NCBI RefSeq assembly: GCF_001956855.1
Contig: NZ_MTHD01000001.1
Coordinates: 744,001-808,000 of the forward strand
Reading direction: 5' to 3'
Source of the DNA: Azonexus hydrophilus
GTDB lineage: Bacteria; Pseudomonadota; Gammaproteobacteria; Burkholderiales; Rhodocyclaceae
Length of the DNA stretch: 64,000 bases
The position numbers were made by a program, and so were the translations under genes. The notes under the pieces are model-generated. The model did not search any database. It was not told the origin of the DNA and was given only the letters and a program-made list of their open reading frames with translations. Positions 19,395 through 29,851 of the stretch are shown here, piece after piece. The stretch's first letter is position 1. Each line of letters begins with the position of its first letter.

Positions 19395-20152
19395 TGCTCG
19401 CCAAGCGCATCATTCCCTGTCTCGACGTCACCGCTGGCCGGGTTGTCAAGGGCACCAATTTCGTTGGTCTGCGCGATGCCGGTGATCCGATCGAGATCGC
19501 CCGCCGCTACAACGAGCAGGGCGCCGACGAAGTCACCTTTCTCGACATCACGGCATCCAGTGATCAGCGCGACATCATCCTGCACATCGTCGAAGCCTGC
19601 GCCGAGCAGGTCTTCATTCCGCTGACCGTTGGTGGCGGCGTGCGCAAGGTCGAGGACGTGCGCCGTCTGCTCAATGCCGGCGCCGACAAGGTGTCGATGA
19701 ATACCGCCGCAGTGCAGAATCCGGATCTGGTCTTCGATGCTTCAAGCAAGGTCGGTTCGCAGTGTATCGTCGTCGCCATCGACGCCAAGCAGACGGCACC
19801 CGGCCAGTGGCATGTGTTCACCCATGGCGGCCGTAACGACACCGGGATTTCTGCGGTCGACTGGGCAAAAAAGGTGGAAATGCTCGGTGCCGGTGAAATC
19901 CTGCTGACCAGCATGGACCGCGACGGCACCAAGAACGGCTTCGATCTGGCGCTGACCCGCGCCGTCTCCGACGCGGTGAAGATTCCGGTGATCGCTTCCG
20001 GCGGTGTCGGCAACCTGCAGCATCTGGCCGACGGGGTCAGCGAAGGCCGCGCCGATGCGGTGCTGGCAGCGTCAATCTTTCACTTCGGTGAATACACCGT
20101 GCGCCAGGCCAAGGAATACATGGCTGCGCGCGGCATCGAGGTGCGCCTGTAA
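19394..20152 (+). CDS. hisF: Imidazole glycerol phosphate synthase cyclase subunit HisF
   Basis: A 252-residue barrel protein, partner of HisH, making IGP and AICAR. Catalytic aspartates are in [12 protein letters not shown] (Asp11) and VVAIDAKQ (about Asp130). It overlaps hisA and hisI by single bases. A copy of the dispersed repeat at 19852-19861 encodes the conserved AVDWAKKVE segment, so that copy may be partly a coding coincidence. Confidence 0.96.
   Translation: MLAKRIIPCLDVTAGRVVKGTNFVGLRDAGDPIEIARRYNEQGADEVTFLDITASSDQRDIILHIVEACAEQVFIPLTVGGGVRKVEDVRRLLNAGADKVSMNTAAVQNPDLVFDASSKVGSQCIVVAIDAKQTAPGQWHVFTHGGRNDTGISAVDWAKKVEMLGAGEILLTSMDRDGTKNGFDLALTRAVSDAVKIPVIASGGVGNLQHLADGVSEGRADAVLAASIFHFGEYTVRQAKEYMAARGIEVRL
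19846..19877 (+). repeat. Dispersed repeat copy inside hisF
   Basis: GATTTCTGCGGTCGACTGGG followed by six A, then a GGAAA block. It keeps the T-run, core and two A-blocks, while encoding a conserved HisF segment, so coding constraint may have contributed. Confidence 0.4.
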
Positions 20153-20550
20153 TGGCCGACCTCGACAACGCCTTGCCCTGGCTGGAAGCCCTGAAATGGG
20201 ACGCCGACGGCATGATTCCGGCGATTGCCCAGGATCAGGAAGGGCGGATCGTCATGTTCGCCTTCATGAACCGGGAGTCGCTGCAAGAAACGGTGAACTG
20301 CGGCAACGCGGTATACTGGTCCCGATCGCGCCGGCGTTTGTGGCGCAAGGGTGAGGAATCGGGCTTCTTCCAGAAGGTGAAGTCCATCCGTACCGATTGC
20401 GACGGTGATGTCCTGTTGCTGAGCGTTGAACAGGTTGGCGGCATTGCCTGTCATACCGGACGTGAAAGCTGTTTTTTCAATGAATTGAGTGGGGATCGCT
20501 GGATTGCCGTCGATCCGGTTTTGAAAGATCCGAAGGAAATATACAAATGA
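20152..20550 (+). CDS. hisI: Phosphoribosyl-AMP cyclohydrolase HisI
   Basis: A 132-residue monofunctional PRA-cyclohydrolase, the third step of the pathway. It has [18 protein letters not shown], the metal-binding DCDGDVLLL and the cysteines in [11 protein letters not shown]. Unlike the fused HisIE of enterobacteria, the pyrophosphohydrolase is the next gene. Stop and start overlaps (TAATG, ATGA) tie it to hisF and hisE. Confidence 0.95.
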   Translation: MADLDNALPWLEALKWDADGMIPAIAQDQEGRIVMFAFMNRESLQETVNCGNAVYWSRSRRRLWRKGEESGFFQKVKSIRTDCDGDVLLLSVEQVGGIACHTGRESCFFNELSGDRWIAVDPVLKDPKEIYK

Positions 20551-20876
20551 GTACGCATGACATTCTGCATCGTCTCTCCGAAACCCTGGCGTCGCGTCGC
20601 AATGCCGATCCGGAAAAGTCCTACACGGCCAAGCTGTTCTCCGAAGGTCCGGATTCCATCCTGAAGAAGATCGGCGAGGAATGCGCCGAACTGATCATGG
20701 CCGGCAAGGACGGCAAGCGGCTGAACATCGTCTGGGAATCGACCGACGTCATCTATCACGTACTCGTGCTGCTGGCTTTTTATGGTTTGTCGATCGAGGA
20801 TGTGTCGCAGGAAATGCGCCGTCGTGAAGGCATTTCCGGTATTGACGAGAAGGCTGCGCGGAGCGCCGGCAAGTGA
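20547..20876 (+). CDS. hisE: Phosphoribosyl-ATP pyrophosphatase HisE
   Basis: A 109-residue MazG-like pyrophosphohydrolase of the second histidine step. The conserved metal-binding helices show [13 protein letters not shown] and [13 protein letters not shown], with acidic residues in place. It overlaps hisI by ATGA and hinT by GTGA. Confidence 0.94.
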   Translation: MSTHDILHRLSETLASRRNADPEKSYTAKLFSEGPDSILKKIGEECAELIMAGKDGKRLNIVWESTDVIYHVLVLLAFYGLSIEDVSQEMRRREGISGIDEKAARSAGK

Positions 20877-21223
20877 GCGACTGCCTGTTCTGCAAGATCG
20901 TCGCCGGAACGATTCCGTCGCAGAAGGTCTATGAGGACGAGTTGATCCTGGCGTTCAAGGACATTCATCCGGCCCGCCCGGTACATGTTCTGGTGGTGCC
21001 GAAAAAGCACATTACCTCGCTTGCTTCAGCGACGGCCGAGGATGCCGAGGTACTTGGCCGGATGCTTGTCAAGGCCAACGAAATTGCAGTAGAACAGGGC
21101 AGCCCGGGTGGCTTCCGGGTAATCATCAACACTGGCGAGATCGGGCAGCAGGAAGTGCCCCATCTGCACATGCACATCGTGGGCGGACCCGATCCGGTCG
21201 GCCCCATGCTCAAGCGAATTTAA
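20873..21223 (+). CDS. hinT: HIT-family purine nucleoside phosphoramidase (HinT)
   Basis: A 116-residue HIT protein. The histidine triad is HLHMHIVGG near the C-terminus and the N-terminus is the typical CLFCKIVAGTIPSQKVYED. HinT hydrolyses adenosine phosphoramidates; its physiological role is unclear. The GTG start overlaps the hisE stop. Its place between hisE and tatA is common in betaproteobacteria. Confidence 0.92.
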   Translation: MSDCLFCKIVAGTIPSQKVYEDELILAFKDIHPARPVHVLVVPKKHITSLASATAEDAEVLGRMLVKANEIAVEQGSPGGFRVIINTGEIGQQEVPHLHMHIVGGPDPVGPMLKRI

Positions 21224-21235
21224 GGAGATATCACC

Positions 21236-21466
21236 ATGGGTACATTTTCCATCTGGCACTGGCTGATCGTCCTGGTCATCGTCATGCTCGTGTTCGGCAC
21301 CAAGAAACTGCGCAATGTCGGTCAGGATCTGGGCGGCGCCGTCAAAGGCTTCAAGGACGGCATGAAGGAAGCCAACGCCGACAAACCGGCCGATGCGGCG
21401 CAGCCGACCCAGCAGGTCGGTGGCCAGACCATCGACGTCGAGGTCCAGGAAAAGACCAAGTCCTGA
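21236..21466 (+). CDS. tatA: Twin-arginine translocase subunit TatA
   Basis: A 76-residue TatA with a short N-terminal transmembrane helix ([16 protein letters not shown]), a Gly hinge and an amphipathic helix ([25 protein letters not shown]). TatA oligomerises to form the translocation path for folded proteins. A strong AAGGAGAT ribosome-binding site lies just before the ATG. Confidence 0.94.
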   Translation: MGTFSIWHWLIVLVIVMLVFGTKKLRNVGQDLGGAVKGFKDGMKEANADKPADAAQPTQQVGGQTIDVEVQEKTKS

Positions 21467-21472
21467 CCGCTT

Positions 21473-21493
21473 GAGCCGGCGTCACGCCGGCTC
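21473..21493 (+). other. Perfect hairpin between tatA and tatB, no T-tract
   Basis: GAGCCGGCG-TCA-CGCCGGCTC is a perfect nine-base-pair stem with a three-base loop in the 44-base gap between tatA and tatB. It lacks a T run, so it is not a standard terminator. It could stabilise the upstream message or mark a processing point. Confidence 0.7.
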
Positions 21494-21510
21494 GCCTACG
21501 GCTAACATAC

Positions 21511-21963
21511 ATGTTCGATATCGGCTTTTCCGAATTGATGGTGATCGGCGTTGTTGCGCTGCTGGTCATCGGTCCCGAACGCCTGCCCAAGGTGGCGCGG
21601 GCGCTCGGCCATCTGCTCGGGCGCGCGCAGCGTTATGTCAACGACGTCAAGTCGGACATCAATCGCGAAATGCAACTCGACGAACTGAAGAAGTTGCAGG
21701 CCCAGGTCAGTGAATCGGCCCGCTCGCTCGAGGATACGGTGCGCAAGGAGTACGACACGGTACGCACCGGTTTTGAAAGTCCTGTCCAGTCGGCGGTCGC
21801 CGAGCTGGAAGCGACGGCCCGGGCAGCCGGCAATGAGGTGGACAAGCTGGCGGCCAGTGTGGCCGAACCGCAGGTCCAGGCCCCGGCCGTCACGCCGGAA
21901 ATCGCGCCACCTGCCCCGGCTCCGGCCGTGGCGGACAGCATCAAGAGTACGAACGCCGCATGA
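21511..21963 (+). CDS. tatB: Twin-arginine translocase subunit TatB
   Basis: A 150-residue TatB: N-terminal helix MFDIGFSELMVIGVVALLVIG, the conserved GPERLPKVARALGHLLG, a long amphipathic/charged helix (about 40-120) and a Pro/Ala-rich tail. TatB and TatC form the receptor for twin-arginine signal peptides. It overlaps tatC by ATGA. Confidence 0.94.
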   Translation: MFDIGFSELMVIGVVALLVIGPERLPKVARALGHLLGRAQRYVNDVKSDINREMQLDELKKLQAQVSESARSLEDTVRKEYDTVRTGFESPVQSAVAELEATARAAGNEVDKLAASVAEPQVQAPAVTPEIAPPAPAPAVADSIKSTNAA

Positions 21964-22808
21964 GCGACGCCCCGCAGGAAGAATCCTTCGTTTCCCATCT
22001 GGTCGAATTGCGCGACCGGGTATTGCGCAGCCTGATCGCGATTGCCGTGGTCATGGGCGCGCTGGCGCTTTACCCCGGCCCGGGCGCAATCTACGATATT
22101 CTCGCCGCACCGCTGACCAGTGCCTTGCCCGAGGGGACGAAGATGGTCGCCATCGGCGTCGTCACGCCGTTCATGGTGCCATTGAAGGTCACCGCGATGG
22201 TCGCTTTCGTGCTGGCCCTGCCGTTCATCCTTTTTCAGGCCTGGGGCTTCGTCGCCCCCGGTCTTTACGCGCATGAACGTCGCCTGGGCATTCCGCTGAT
22301 CATTTCCAGCACGATCCTGTTCCTGCTTGGCATGGCTTTCTGCTATTTCTTCGTGTTCGGTCAGGTCTTTCACTTCATCAACAGTTTCGCCCCGAAAAGC
22401 ATCACGCCGGCGCCGGATATCGAAGCCTACCTGTCCTTCGTGATGAGCATGTTCCTGGCGTTTGGCCTGTCCTTCGAGGTACCGGTGGCCCTGGTCGTGA
22501 TGGTCAAGCTGGGGGTGGTCAAGGTCGAGAAGCTCAAGGAGTGGCGCTCTTATTTTGTCGTCGGCGCCTTCGTCGTCGCTGCCGTGGTGACCCCGCCGGA
22601 CGTGGTGTCCCAGCTGGCGCTGGCGATCCCGATGTGCCTGCTGTACGAACTGGGTATCCTGGCGGCAAGTCTGGTTTCGAAAGGCACCACGCGGGCCGAG
22701 GCGGATGCCGCTGCTGCGGTCGACACCGGTCTGGCGGAAAAAACCGACGCCGAACTGGATGCCGAACTGGACAAGGCCGAAGCCGAGTTCCGCAAGCTGG
22801 AACGCTAA
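21960..22808 (+). CDS. tatC: Twin-arginine translocase subunit TatC
   Basis: A 282-residue six-helix membrane protein. It opens with ESFVSHLVELRDRVLRS and contains FGLSFEVPVALVVMVKLG and GAFVVAAVVTPPDVVSQ. A charged C-terminal tail of about 35 residues follows the last helix; it includes a copy of the dispersed repeat (22715-22724). It is the end of the long plus-strand run and converges on a minus-strand gene 7 bases away. Confidence 0.94.
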   Translation: MSDAPQEESFVSHLVELRDRVLRSLIAIAVVMGALALYPGPGAIYDILAAPLTSALPEGTKMVAIGVVTPFMVPLKVTAMVAFVLALPFILFQAWGFVAPGLYAHERRLGIPLIISSTILFLLGMAFCYFFVFGQVFHFINSFAPKSITPAPDIEAYLSFVMSMFLAFGLSFEVPVALVVMVKLGVVKVEKLKEWRSYFVVGAFVVAAVVTPPDVVSQLALAIPMCLLYELGILAASLVSKGTTRAEADAAAAVDTGLAEKTDAELDAELDKAEAEFRKLER

Positions 22809-22815
22809 CGATAAG

Positions 22816-23616
22816 TCAGTTGCGCGGTGGCCCAGGCCGGGTTACGCGCTGAGCCTCGACATTGCCTTCGGCGAAGCGCCACAGCGTTCCCGGCGGCATC
22901 GTCGTCCATGCTTCATTGTCGGTCAGCGGCAAGGTGGCGATGACCGCCACGCGGTCGTGCGCCGTGGTGACTTCGCTGAAATCGACGGTAATGTCCTGGT
23001 CGTTCAGGTGTGCCTTGGCAAACGGGGCCTGGCGTACGATATAGCTCAGTCGCGTCGAGGCGTGTACGAGCAGGCAGTCGCCATTCGACAGCAGGAAGTT
23101 GAATTCACCGTGGGCGGCGATGCCCAGCGTCAGTTCGTGCAGCGCATCGAACAGTGCGGCATCATCCGGCATGTGATCGCCAAAGCGCTGGCGGAAGGAC
23201 TGCAGCAGCCAGCAGAAGGCACGTTCGCTGTCGGTATTGCCGACTGGCACGAAACTGCCGTCGAGCGCCGGGGTAAAGTCGAGCAGATTGCCGTTATGGG
23301 CAAATATCCAGTAACGGCCCCACAGTTCGCGCATGAACGGATGCGTGTTTTCCAGTTTGATCGACCCCTGGGTCGCTTTGCGGATATGCGCGATGACGTT
23401 CTTCGAGCGGATCGGGTAATGGCTGACCAGTTCGGCCACCGGTGAGCTGGCCGAGGGTTGCGGATCGAGAAAGAGGCGGGTGCCACGCCCTTCGAAAAAG
23501 GCGATGCCCCAGCCGTCGGCATGGACATCGGTTGCGCCGCCCCGCGCCTGGAAGCCGGAGAAGGAAAAGCAGATGTCGGTCGGCACATTGCAGTTCATGC
23601 CGAGGAGCTGGCACAT
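22816..23616 (-). CDS. Class II glutamine amidotransferase family protein (YafJ-like)
   Basis: A 266-residue Ntn-type class II glutamine amidotransferase. The mature N-terminal nucleophile Cys2 follows the initiator Met (MCQLLGMNC), and the family blocks DGWGIAFFEG and FAHNGNLLDF are present. Members such as YafJ have no firmly assigned acceptor reaction. The start lies 5 bases after the stop of the DegS-like protease gene, so the two are probably cotranscribed. Confidence 0.85.
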   Translation of the reverse strand: MCQLLGMNCNVPTDICFSFSGFQARGGATDVHADGWGIAFFEGRGTRLFLDPQPSASSPVAELVSHYPIRSKNVIAHIRKATQGSIKLENTHPFMRELWGRYWIFAHNGNLLDFTPALDGSFVPVGNTDSERAFCWLLQSFRQRFGDHMPDDAALFDALHELTLGIAAHGEFNFLLSNGDCLLVHASTRLSYIVRQAPFAKAHLNDQDITVDFSEVTTAHDRVAVIATLPLTDNEAWTTMPPGTLWRFAEGNVEAQRVTRPGPPRN

Positions 23617-23621
23617 CGGGC

Positions 23622-24770
23622 TTATTCCTCGGCGCGCAGCGGCGGCCGTTTGCCGATGCGGACCTGCAGTTCGAGAATGCTGCGGTCGCGACGCAGGCGG
23701 AAGCCGGCCCGGTCTTCCGGTTTCAGGTCGGCGATCAGGTCGAGCATGACCTGCGGATCGGTGACCGCCTTGCCGTTGACCGACAGCAGCACGTCACCCG
23801 GGCGGATGCCGGCCTTGTCGGCCGGGCTGCCGCGCACGACACCGGCGATCAGCGCGCCGTCGGTATCCGGCAGGCTGAATGATTCGGCCAGTTCCGGCGT
23901 GATTTCCTGGGCTTCGACACCGATCCAGCCGCGCGTGACCGAACCGTTTTCGATGATCTGTTCCATGATGCTGCGGGCGCTGGAGACGGGAATGGCGAAA
24001 CCGATGCCGTGGTTGCCGCCGGTGCGCGAGTAGATTGCGGTATTGATGCCGACCAGGTTGCCCTGGGCATCGACCAGCGCGCCACCCGAGTTGCCGGGGT
24101 TGATCGCGGCGTCGGTCTGGATGAAGTTCTCGAAGGTGTTGATGCCGAGGTGCGAGCGGCCGAGTGCCGAGACGATGCCCATGGTGACCGTCTGGCCGAC
24201 GCCGAAGGGATTGCCGATGGCGAGCACGACATCGCCGACGCTCAGGTTGTCCATCTGGCCGAAGGTGATTGCCGGCAGCCCGCTGGCTTCGATGTGCAGT
24301 ACGGCCAGATCCGATTCGGGGTCGGAGCCGACGATGCGGGCCTTGTAGGTCTTGCCGTCATTGAGCGAGACCTGGATGTCGTCGGCCGCGTCGATGACAT
24401 GGAAATTGGTCAGGATGTAGCCGTTCTGGCTGACGACGACGCCAGAGCCCAGTCCGGAGTTGCGCTGGTTCTGTCCTTCCGGGCGCTCACCGAAGAAGTG
24501 CCGGAAGATCGGATCGTCGAACAGCGGGTGACGTTGCTGGCGGACCTGCTGCGTCGTGTAGATATGGACCACGGCAGGCAGCGCCGCGCGTGCCGCATCG
24601 CGATAGGAGCCGGCGCTGCGGGCCTCGCCGCCGGCGCTGGAGGAGGCTTCCTGCAACGCGATGATGCGTTGCCCTTGCGGCAGCCATTCAGGCTTCAGGG
24701 TCGAAACCGTGAAGACGATGGCCAACGCAATGGTGACCGTTTGTGCAAAAATCAGCCACAACCTGTGCAT
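23622..24770 (-). CDS. Membrane-anchored HtrA-family serine protease (DegS/DegQ-like)
   Basis: A 382-residue periplasmic serine protease with one N-terminal membrane helix (residues about 2-22), a trypsin-like domain and a single PDZ domain (about 285-375). The catalytic triad is His in TNFHVIDAAD, Asp in ESDLAVLHI and Ser in NPGNSGGALVD. One PDZ plus an uncleaved anchor fits DegS-type sensors of envelope stress, though it could be a general HtrA. The frame runs on to a TTG at 24857, but that overlaps the divergent Nif3-like gene and adds unrelated residues, so the ATG at 24768-24770 is chosen. That start lies only 11 bases from the divergent start, with no good ribosome-binding site. Confidence 0.88.
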   Translation of the reverse strand: MHRLWLIFAQTVTIALAIVFTVSTLKPEWLPQGQRIIALQEASSSAGGEARSAGSYRDAARAALPAVVHIYTTQQVRQQRHPLFDDPIFRHFFGERPEGQNQRNSGLGSGVVVSQNGYILTNFHVIDAADDIQVSLNDGKTYKARIVGSDPESDLAVLHIEASGLPAITFGQMDNLSVGDVVLAIGNPFGVGQTVTMGIVSALGRSHLGINTFENFIQTDAAINPGNSGGALVDAQGNLVGINTAIYSRTGGNHGIGFAIPVSSARSIMEQIIENGSVTRGWIGVEAQEITPELAESFSLPDTDGALIAGVVRGSPADKAGIRPGDVLLSVNGKAVTDPQVMLDLIADLKPEDRAGFRLRRDRSILELQVRIGKRPPLRAEE

Positions 24771-24781
24771 GAGTATCCGTG

Positions 24782-25531
24782 ATGATGAAACTTGAAGAAT
24801 TGACGCAGTATCTGGATGAGTTGCTGCAAGCTGCGAAGTTCCGGGATTATTGCCCAAACGGTCTGCAAGTGGAAGGACATGGCGAGGTGCGGCGGATCGT
24901 CGCCGGCGTCACGGCCAGCCAGAAATTGCTCGATCTTGCGGTCGACCGCGGTGCCCAGGCAATTCTCGTGCACCACGGGTTTTTCTGGAAGGGCGAGGAT
25001 GGCCGGGTCACCGGCATCCGGCGCAAGCGCCTGGCGACCTTGCTGCGCAATGACATCAGTCTGCTTGCCTACCACCTGCCGCTTGATGCCCATGCCGAAC
25101 TGGGCAACAACGCGCGTCTGGCTGCCTTGTGTGGCTGGTTGCCCGACGGGCGCTTCGGCGAGCAGGACATCGGCTGGTTCGGCCATCTTCCGGATGCCGC
25201 GCCACTGGGCCAGATTGCCGGAAATCTGGGACGTGTCCTGGGACGTGAACCGCTGGTCATTGGTGAGGCGCAACAATCGGTCAAGCGTATCGCCTGGTGT
25301 TCCGGCGGGGCGCAAGGCTACTTCGAGCAGGCGATTGCGCTGGGGGTCGATCTCTATGTGTCCGGAGAGATTTCCGAGCAGACGGTGCATCTGGCCGAAG
25401 AAAGCGGTGTCGCCTACATTGCAGCTGGGCATCATGCCACCGAGCGCTACGGCGTGCAGGCGCTGGCCGGGCATCTGGCCGGGCGCTTCGGGCTCGATTG
25501 CGAATTCATCGATCTCGATAACCCGGTCTGA
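24782..25531 (+). CDS. Nif3-like dinuclear metal-centre protein (YbgI family)
   Basis: A 249-residue NIF3/YbgI-family protein, a hexameric toroid binding two metals per subunit; function still debated. Conserved parts are [12 protein letters not shown], the His pair [18 protein letters not shown], and the C-terminal [14 protein letters not shown]. Starts GTG 24779, ATG 24782 and ATG 24785 are all possible. The 3' end overlaps the convergent FimV-like gene by 26 bases. In many betaproteobacteria this gene follows the HtrA gene and precedes petABC, but no bc1 genes follow here. Confidence 0.88.
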   Translation: MMKLEELTQYLDELLQAAKFRDYCPNGLQVEGHGEVRRIVAGVTASQKLLDLAVDRGAQAILVHHGFFWKGEDGRVTGIRRKRLATLLRNDISLLAYHLPLDAHAELGNNARLAALCGWLPDGRFGEQDIGWFGHLPDAAPLGQIAGNLGRVLGREPLVIGEAQQSVKRIAWCSGGAQGYFEQAIALGVDLYVSGEISEQTVHLAEESGVAYIAAGHHATERYGVQALAGHLAGRFGLDCEFIDLDNPV

Positions 25532-26411
25532 ATCGACTCAGCCACTGTAATGCCAAGGCAGTGAGCACGCCGCCCAGCAGGGTGCCGAAAATCAGCTCAA
25601 GCCATTTCCGCCAGGCGGGTTCTCCCTGCTCGGGAGGCAGCGGACCGGCGGCAGGTGGGTTTTGCAGGGCAATGGCCAATTGCAGTTCCTGCTCCAGGGT
25701 GCGCGCTTCGACACCGAGTGCCAGTGCGCTGTCCAGACTTTGCAGGCTCTCGTTCAGGCGGGCCAGGCTGGTTTCCATGCGCAGCATGCGTTCCTCGGTT
25801 TCGTCACTGACTGCTTTGGGCAGCGTGTAGTCGAGGAGCATCGGCGATGAGCCGAGTACCAGCCGGTCGCTTTGTGTTCTGACTGGCGCCTGAGTGAGCT
25901 TCGCCGGAGCCGGAAGGGCTTTCGGTTGGGCGTTTTCGACGGGGTTGCGAGGCTTGCTTGCCAATTCTCTGGGTGGCGCCGGGGGCTGTTTTGGCGGCGG
26001 GGCAATTTCCGCCGGGCGTGGTGCGGGCTCGGCCAGTTCGATGCGACTGTCCGGTGGCAAAGGCATCACGATGTAATCGCGCTGCAGTTCGACCCCGCAG
26101 CCTGCTCGCAGGCGCAGCGTCGCCAGTGGTTCGTTCAACGCTGTTCCGGCCGCGATGCGCAAGTGCCAGCTGCCGCGATGTTTTTCCAGTGTCAGGCGGG
26201 CGCGGGTGATCACCGGCAGGTCGGCATTCCTGACGTTTTCGAGGCTGAAGCAGATGGCCTCCAGATTTTCCCCGGGCGTGGCGATGATGCCGACTTCGGC
26301 CTGTAACGGCTCGCCGATTCGCGATAGCACGGCCAGTTCTCCCAAGCCGGCAGCAGTGCCGGAGAGTGGGGGGAGAAGCAGGCAGAGGGCGAGCAGCGGG
26401 CTGGGCTTCAT
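25506..26411 (-). CDS. FimV-like protein with N-terminal FimV domain and C-terminal membrane helix
   Basis: A 301-residue protein. Signal peptide [22 protein letters not shown] is followed by a FimV-type N-terminal domain ([21 protein letters not shown], to about residue 120), a Pro/Ala-rich linker (about 125-190), a short coiled coil (about 205-245) and a C-terminal hydrophobic helix (about 275-292). FimV/HubP proteins organise poles and type IV pilus assembly. It lacks an obvious LysM motif and the long acidic/TPR C-terminus, so it is much shorter than classical FimV. The ATG at 26411 is chosen as the start of the signal peptide; an upstream in-frame ATG at 26489 would bury it. Its end overlaps the Nif3-like gene by 26 bases. 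Confidence 0.7.
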   Translation of the reverse strand: MKPSPLLALCLLLPPLSGTAAGLGELAVLSRIGEPLQAEVGIIATPGENLEAICFSLENVRNADLPVITRARLTLEKHRGSWHLRIAAGTALNEPLATLRLRAGCGVELQRDYIVMPLPPDSRIELAEPAPRPAEIAPPPKQPPAPPRELASKPRNPVENAQPKALPAPAKLTQAPVRTQSDRLVLGSSPMLLDYTLPKAVSDETEERMLRMETSLARLNESLQSLDSALALGVEARTLEQELQLAIALQNPPAAGPLPPEQGEPAWRKWLELIFGTLLGGVLTALALQWLSRFRPGYRDR

Positions 26412-26487
26412 CAGGCGAAACGGGCTAACATGACAGGATGCGATGCCTAAAGTATTGCATATTTGTCGATTTATGACCGGGTCATTC

Positions 26488-27189
26488 ATGCACTACATCA
26501 TTCCGCCTCAAGCTCAACCGGTGTTGCCGGTGAGCAATACCGACGCCGTTTTTCCGGTGCGTCGCATTTTCTGCGTCGGCCGCAATTACGCCGATCACGC
26601 CCGCGAAATGGGGGCGACGGCGCAGGCCGATGGCCTGGAGCCGCCGTTCTTCTTCACCAAACCCGGTGATGCGCTGGTTGGCGGCGAAGGCGAACTGGCT
26701 GTCGCTTATCCGCCGCTGACGTCAAACCTGCATCACGAGGTGGAAATGGTGGTGGCGCTCGCCAGCGGTGGGGCAAATGTTGCGGTCGACGATGCGCTTG
26801 GGCTGGTTTTTGGCTATGGCGTCGGGCTCGATCTGACGCGTCGCGACCTGCAGGCGAAGGCCAAGGAAAAGGGGCATCCGTGGGACATGGGCAAGGGTTT
26901 CGACCAGTCGGCGGTCTGTAGTCCGCTGGCGCCGGTGGCGCAGGTCGGCCATCCTTCAACTGGCCGGATCTGGCTGCAGGTCAATGGCACGCTGCGTCAG
27001 GACGGCAATCTTGAACAGATGGGCTGGAAGGTTGCCGACATCATTGCCAACCTGTCGACGATGGTCCGGCTGGCGGCCGGCGATCTGATCTATACCGGCA
27101 CGCCGGCCGGCGTTGGCCCTTTGCTGCGCGGTGAAGTGCTGGTCGCCGGGGTCGATGGCCTGCCCGGATTGCAGGCGCGCATCGTCTGA
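26488..27189 (+). CDS. Fumarylacetoacetate hydrolase family protein
   Basis: A 233-residue FAH-superfamily enzyme, acting on a C-C bond of acylpyruvate-type substrates. It has RRIFCVGRNYADHAREMG, FFTKPGDALV, the metal-binding E-x-E in HHEVEMVVAL, and IYTGTPAGVGPL at the end. The family includes fumarylpyruvate hydrolases and oxaloacetate tautomerases; the substrate cannot be picked from sequence. The ATG at 26488 is favoured; one at 26473 adds five residues. It is divergent from the FimV-like gene, with a 76-base gap, and lies 19 bases from the MATE gene. Confidence 0.82.
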   Translation: MHYIIPPQAQPVLPVSNTDAVFPVRRIFCVGRNYADHAREMGATAQADGLEPPFFFTKPGDALVGGEGELAVAYPPLTSNLHHEVEMVVALASGGANVAVDDALGLVFGYGVGLDLTRRDLQAKAKEKGHPWDMGKGFDQSAVCSPLAPVAQVGHPSTGRIWLQVNGTLRQDGNLEQMGWKVADIIANLSTMVRLAAGDLIYTGTPAGVGPLLRGEVLVAGVDGLPGLQARIV

Positions 27190-27208
27190 GCTTTTTCGGT
27201 CCAATGCC

Positions 27209-28546
27209 ATGTTGACCGCAATGCGCGGCCTGATCGGCCATGCCTTTCCGATCCTGATCGCCCAGTTGGCCTCCATCGGCATGATGGTGGTCGATACCGC
27301 GGTGCTCGGGCATGTCAGCCCGGTGGACCTGGCGGCGGTGGCGATTGGCGGCGGCATCCATGTCTCGGTGGTGTTCGGGCTGGTCGGTGTGGTCCAGGCG
27401 GTGGCACCGGTGGTGGCGCACCTGCATGGCGCGAAGCGCGATGATGAAGTGGCCGGCGTCCTGCAGCAGGGATTCTGGCTGGCCTTGCTGCTGGCGATCC
27501 CCGGTATCCTGTTTCTGACCCATCCAGGCTTCGTGCTCGATCCTTTTGCCATGGATGCTGCGGTCGACGCCAAAGTCCGGCAATATCTCGCGCTGCTTGC
27601 CTGGAGCCTGCCGGCGGCGCTGCTGTATCGCACCTTCTACGCTTTCTGCAATGCGCTGGGACGGCCGCGGGTGCTGATGGGTATCGGCCTGGCGGGCTTG
27701 TGCATTCACGCGCTGCTGGCCTGGGGGCTGGCGCAGCAGGGATGGCTGGGCGAGCCGCTGGGCGTTGTCGGTTGTGCGCTGTCGAATATCCTGATCGGCT
27801 GGCTGGCCTGCGCAACCGCCGCGCTGTGGCTGCATTTCGGCTCGCTCGGGCGACGCTACCGGCCGTTTTCCAACTGGCAGGGGCCGCGCCCGGCAAGCTG
27901 GCGCGAACTGCTGCGTCTTGGCTTGCCGATGGGTTTCTCCAATCTGGTTGAAATCACCGCCTTCACGCTGGTCAGCCTGTTCATCGCCTCGCTCGGCGCG
28001 ACGGTGGTGGCCGGGCATCGCATCGTCGCCAACCTGTCGGCGCTGACCTACATGTTGCCACTGTCGCTGGGAATCGCGACGATGGCTGCGGTCGGGCAGG
28101 CCCTCGGCGCGCGCGACTGGCCTCTGGCCAGATGCACGGTGCGGGCCGGGCTGGTCATGGCTGCGCTCAGTTCGTTGCTGCTCGGCATCCTGCTGTGGCT
28201 GGCGGCCGTGCCGCTGGTGGCCGGCTATACCGACGATCCGGCAGTGCGTGCCGTGGCGCTGGGCTTGATCGCCTATGTCGCGATCTATCAGTTCTTTGAT
28301 GCGCTGCAGACGATTGCCGGTCATGCGCTGCGTGCCTACCGGGTGACTTTTTTGCCGATGCTGGTGCAGACATTCTGCTTCTGGGGCATCGGTCTGGGGC
28401 TTGGTGCCTGGCTGTGTTACCGCTCGCAGCCGGCGCTCGGCGTCGCAGGTTTCTGGCTGGCGGCAGTGATCAGCCTGGTGGCGGCGGCGGGCTTGTTGCT
28501 GCCCTTGCTCTACAAGGTCATGCGGTTGACCGAAAGTCGTTCGTAA
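27209..28546 (+). CDS. MATE-family multidrug/sodium efflux transporter
   Basis: A 445-residue MATE transporter with twelve hydrophobic segments in two related halves. Family features are IAQLASIGMMVVDTAVLGHVS near the N-terminus and MGFSNLVEITAFTLVSLFIASLG opening the second half. It would export cationic compounds using a sodium or proton gradient. The ATG at 27209 gives the right length; upstream frame overlaps the hydrolase gene. The 134-base gap that follows is the sucC promoter region. Confidence 0.88.
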   Translation: MLTAMRGLIGHAFPILIAQLASIGMMVVDTAVLGHVSPVDLAAVAIGGGIHVSVVFGLVGVVQAVAPVVAHLHGAKRDDEVAGVLQQGFWLALLLAIPGILFLTHPGFVLDPFAMDAAVDAKVRQYLALLAWSLPAALLYRTFYAFCNALGRPRVLMGIGLAGLCIHALLAWGLAQQGWLGEPLGVVGCALSNILIGWLACATAALWLHFGSLGRRYRPFSNWQGPRPASWRELLRLGLPMGFSNLVEITAFTLVSLFIASLGATVVAGHRIVANLSALTYMLPLSLGIATMAAVGQALGARDWPLARCTVRAGLVMAALSSLLLGILLWLAAVPLVAGYTDDPAVRAVALGLIAYVAIYQFFDALQTIAGHALRAYRVTFLPMLVQTFCFWGIGLGLGAWLCYRSQPALGVAGFWLAAVISLVAAAGLLLPLLYKVMRLTESRS

Positions 28547-28680
28547 TTATGAATTTTGGCCTGCAATAATTCGTTGCGGCTGTGGTAAGATTTTTGGCTC
28601 GAAGAAGTATAACCGGGCGGGGCTGGGGGACTGTTGGCGCCGCTCAAAGCTCGCAACTCAACTCAACGCAAGGAAAGCGC
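28547..28680 (+). promoter_or_regulatory. sucC upstream region
   Basis: A 134-base gap before sucC, AT-rich in its first half. TAAGAT at 28586-28591 is a candidate -10, with no convincing -35 at the right distance. AAGGAAAG just before the ATG is the ribosome-binding site. Confidence 0.35.
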
Positions 28681-29841
<1,161 letters not shown>

Positions 29842-29851
29842 GGAGCATTGA

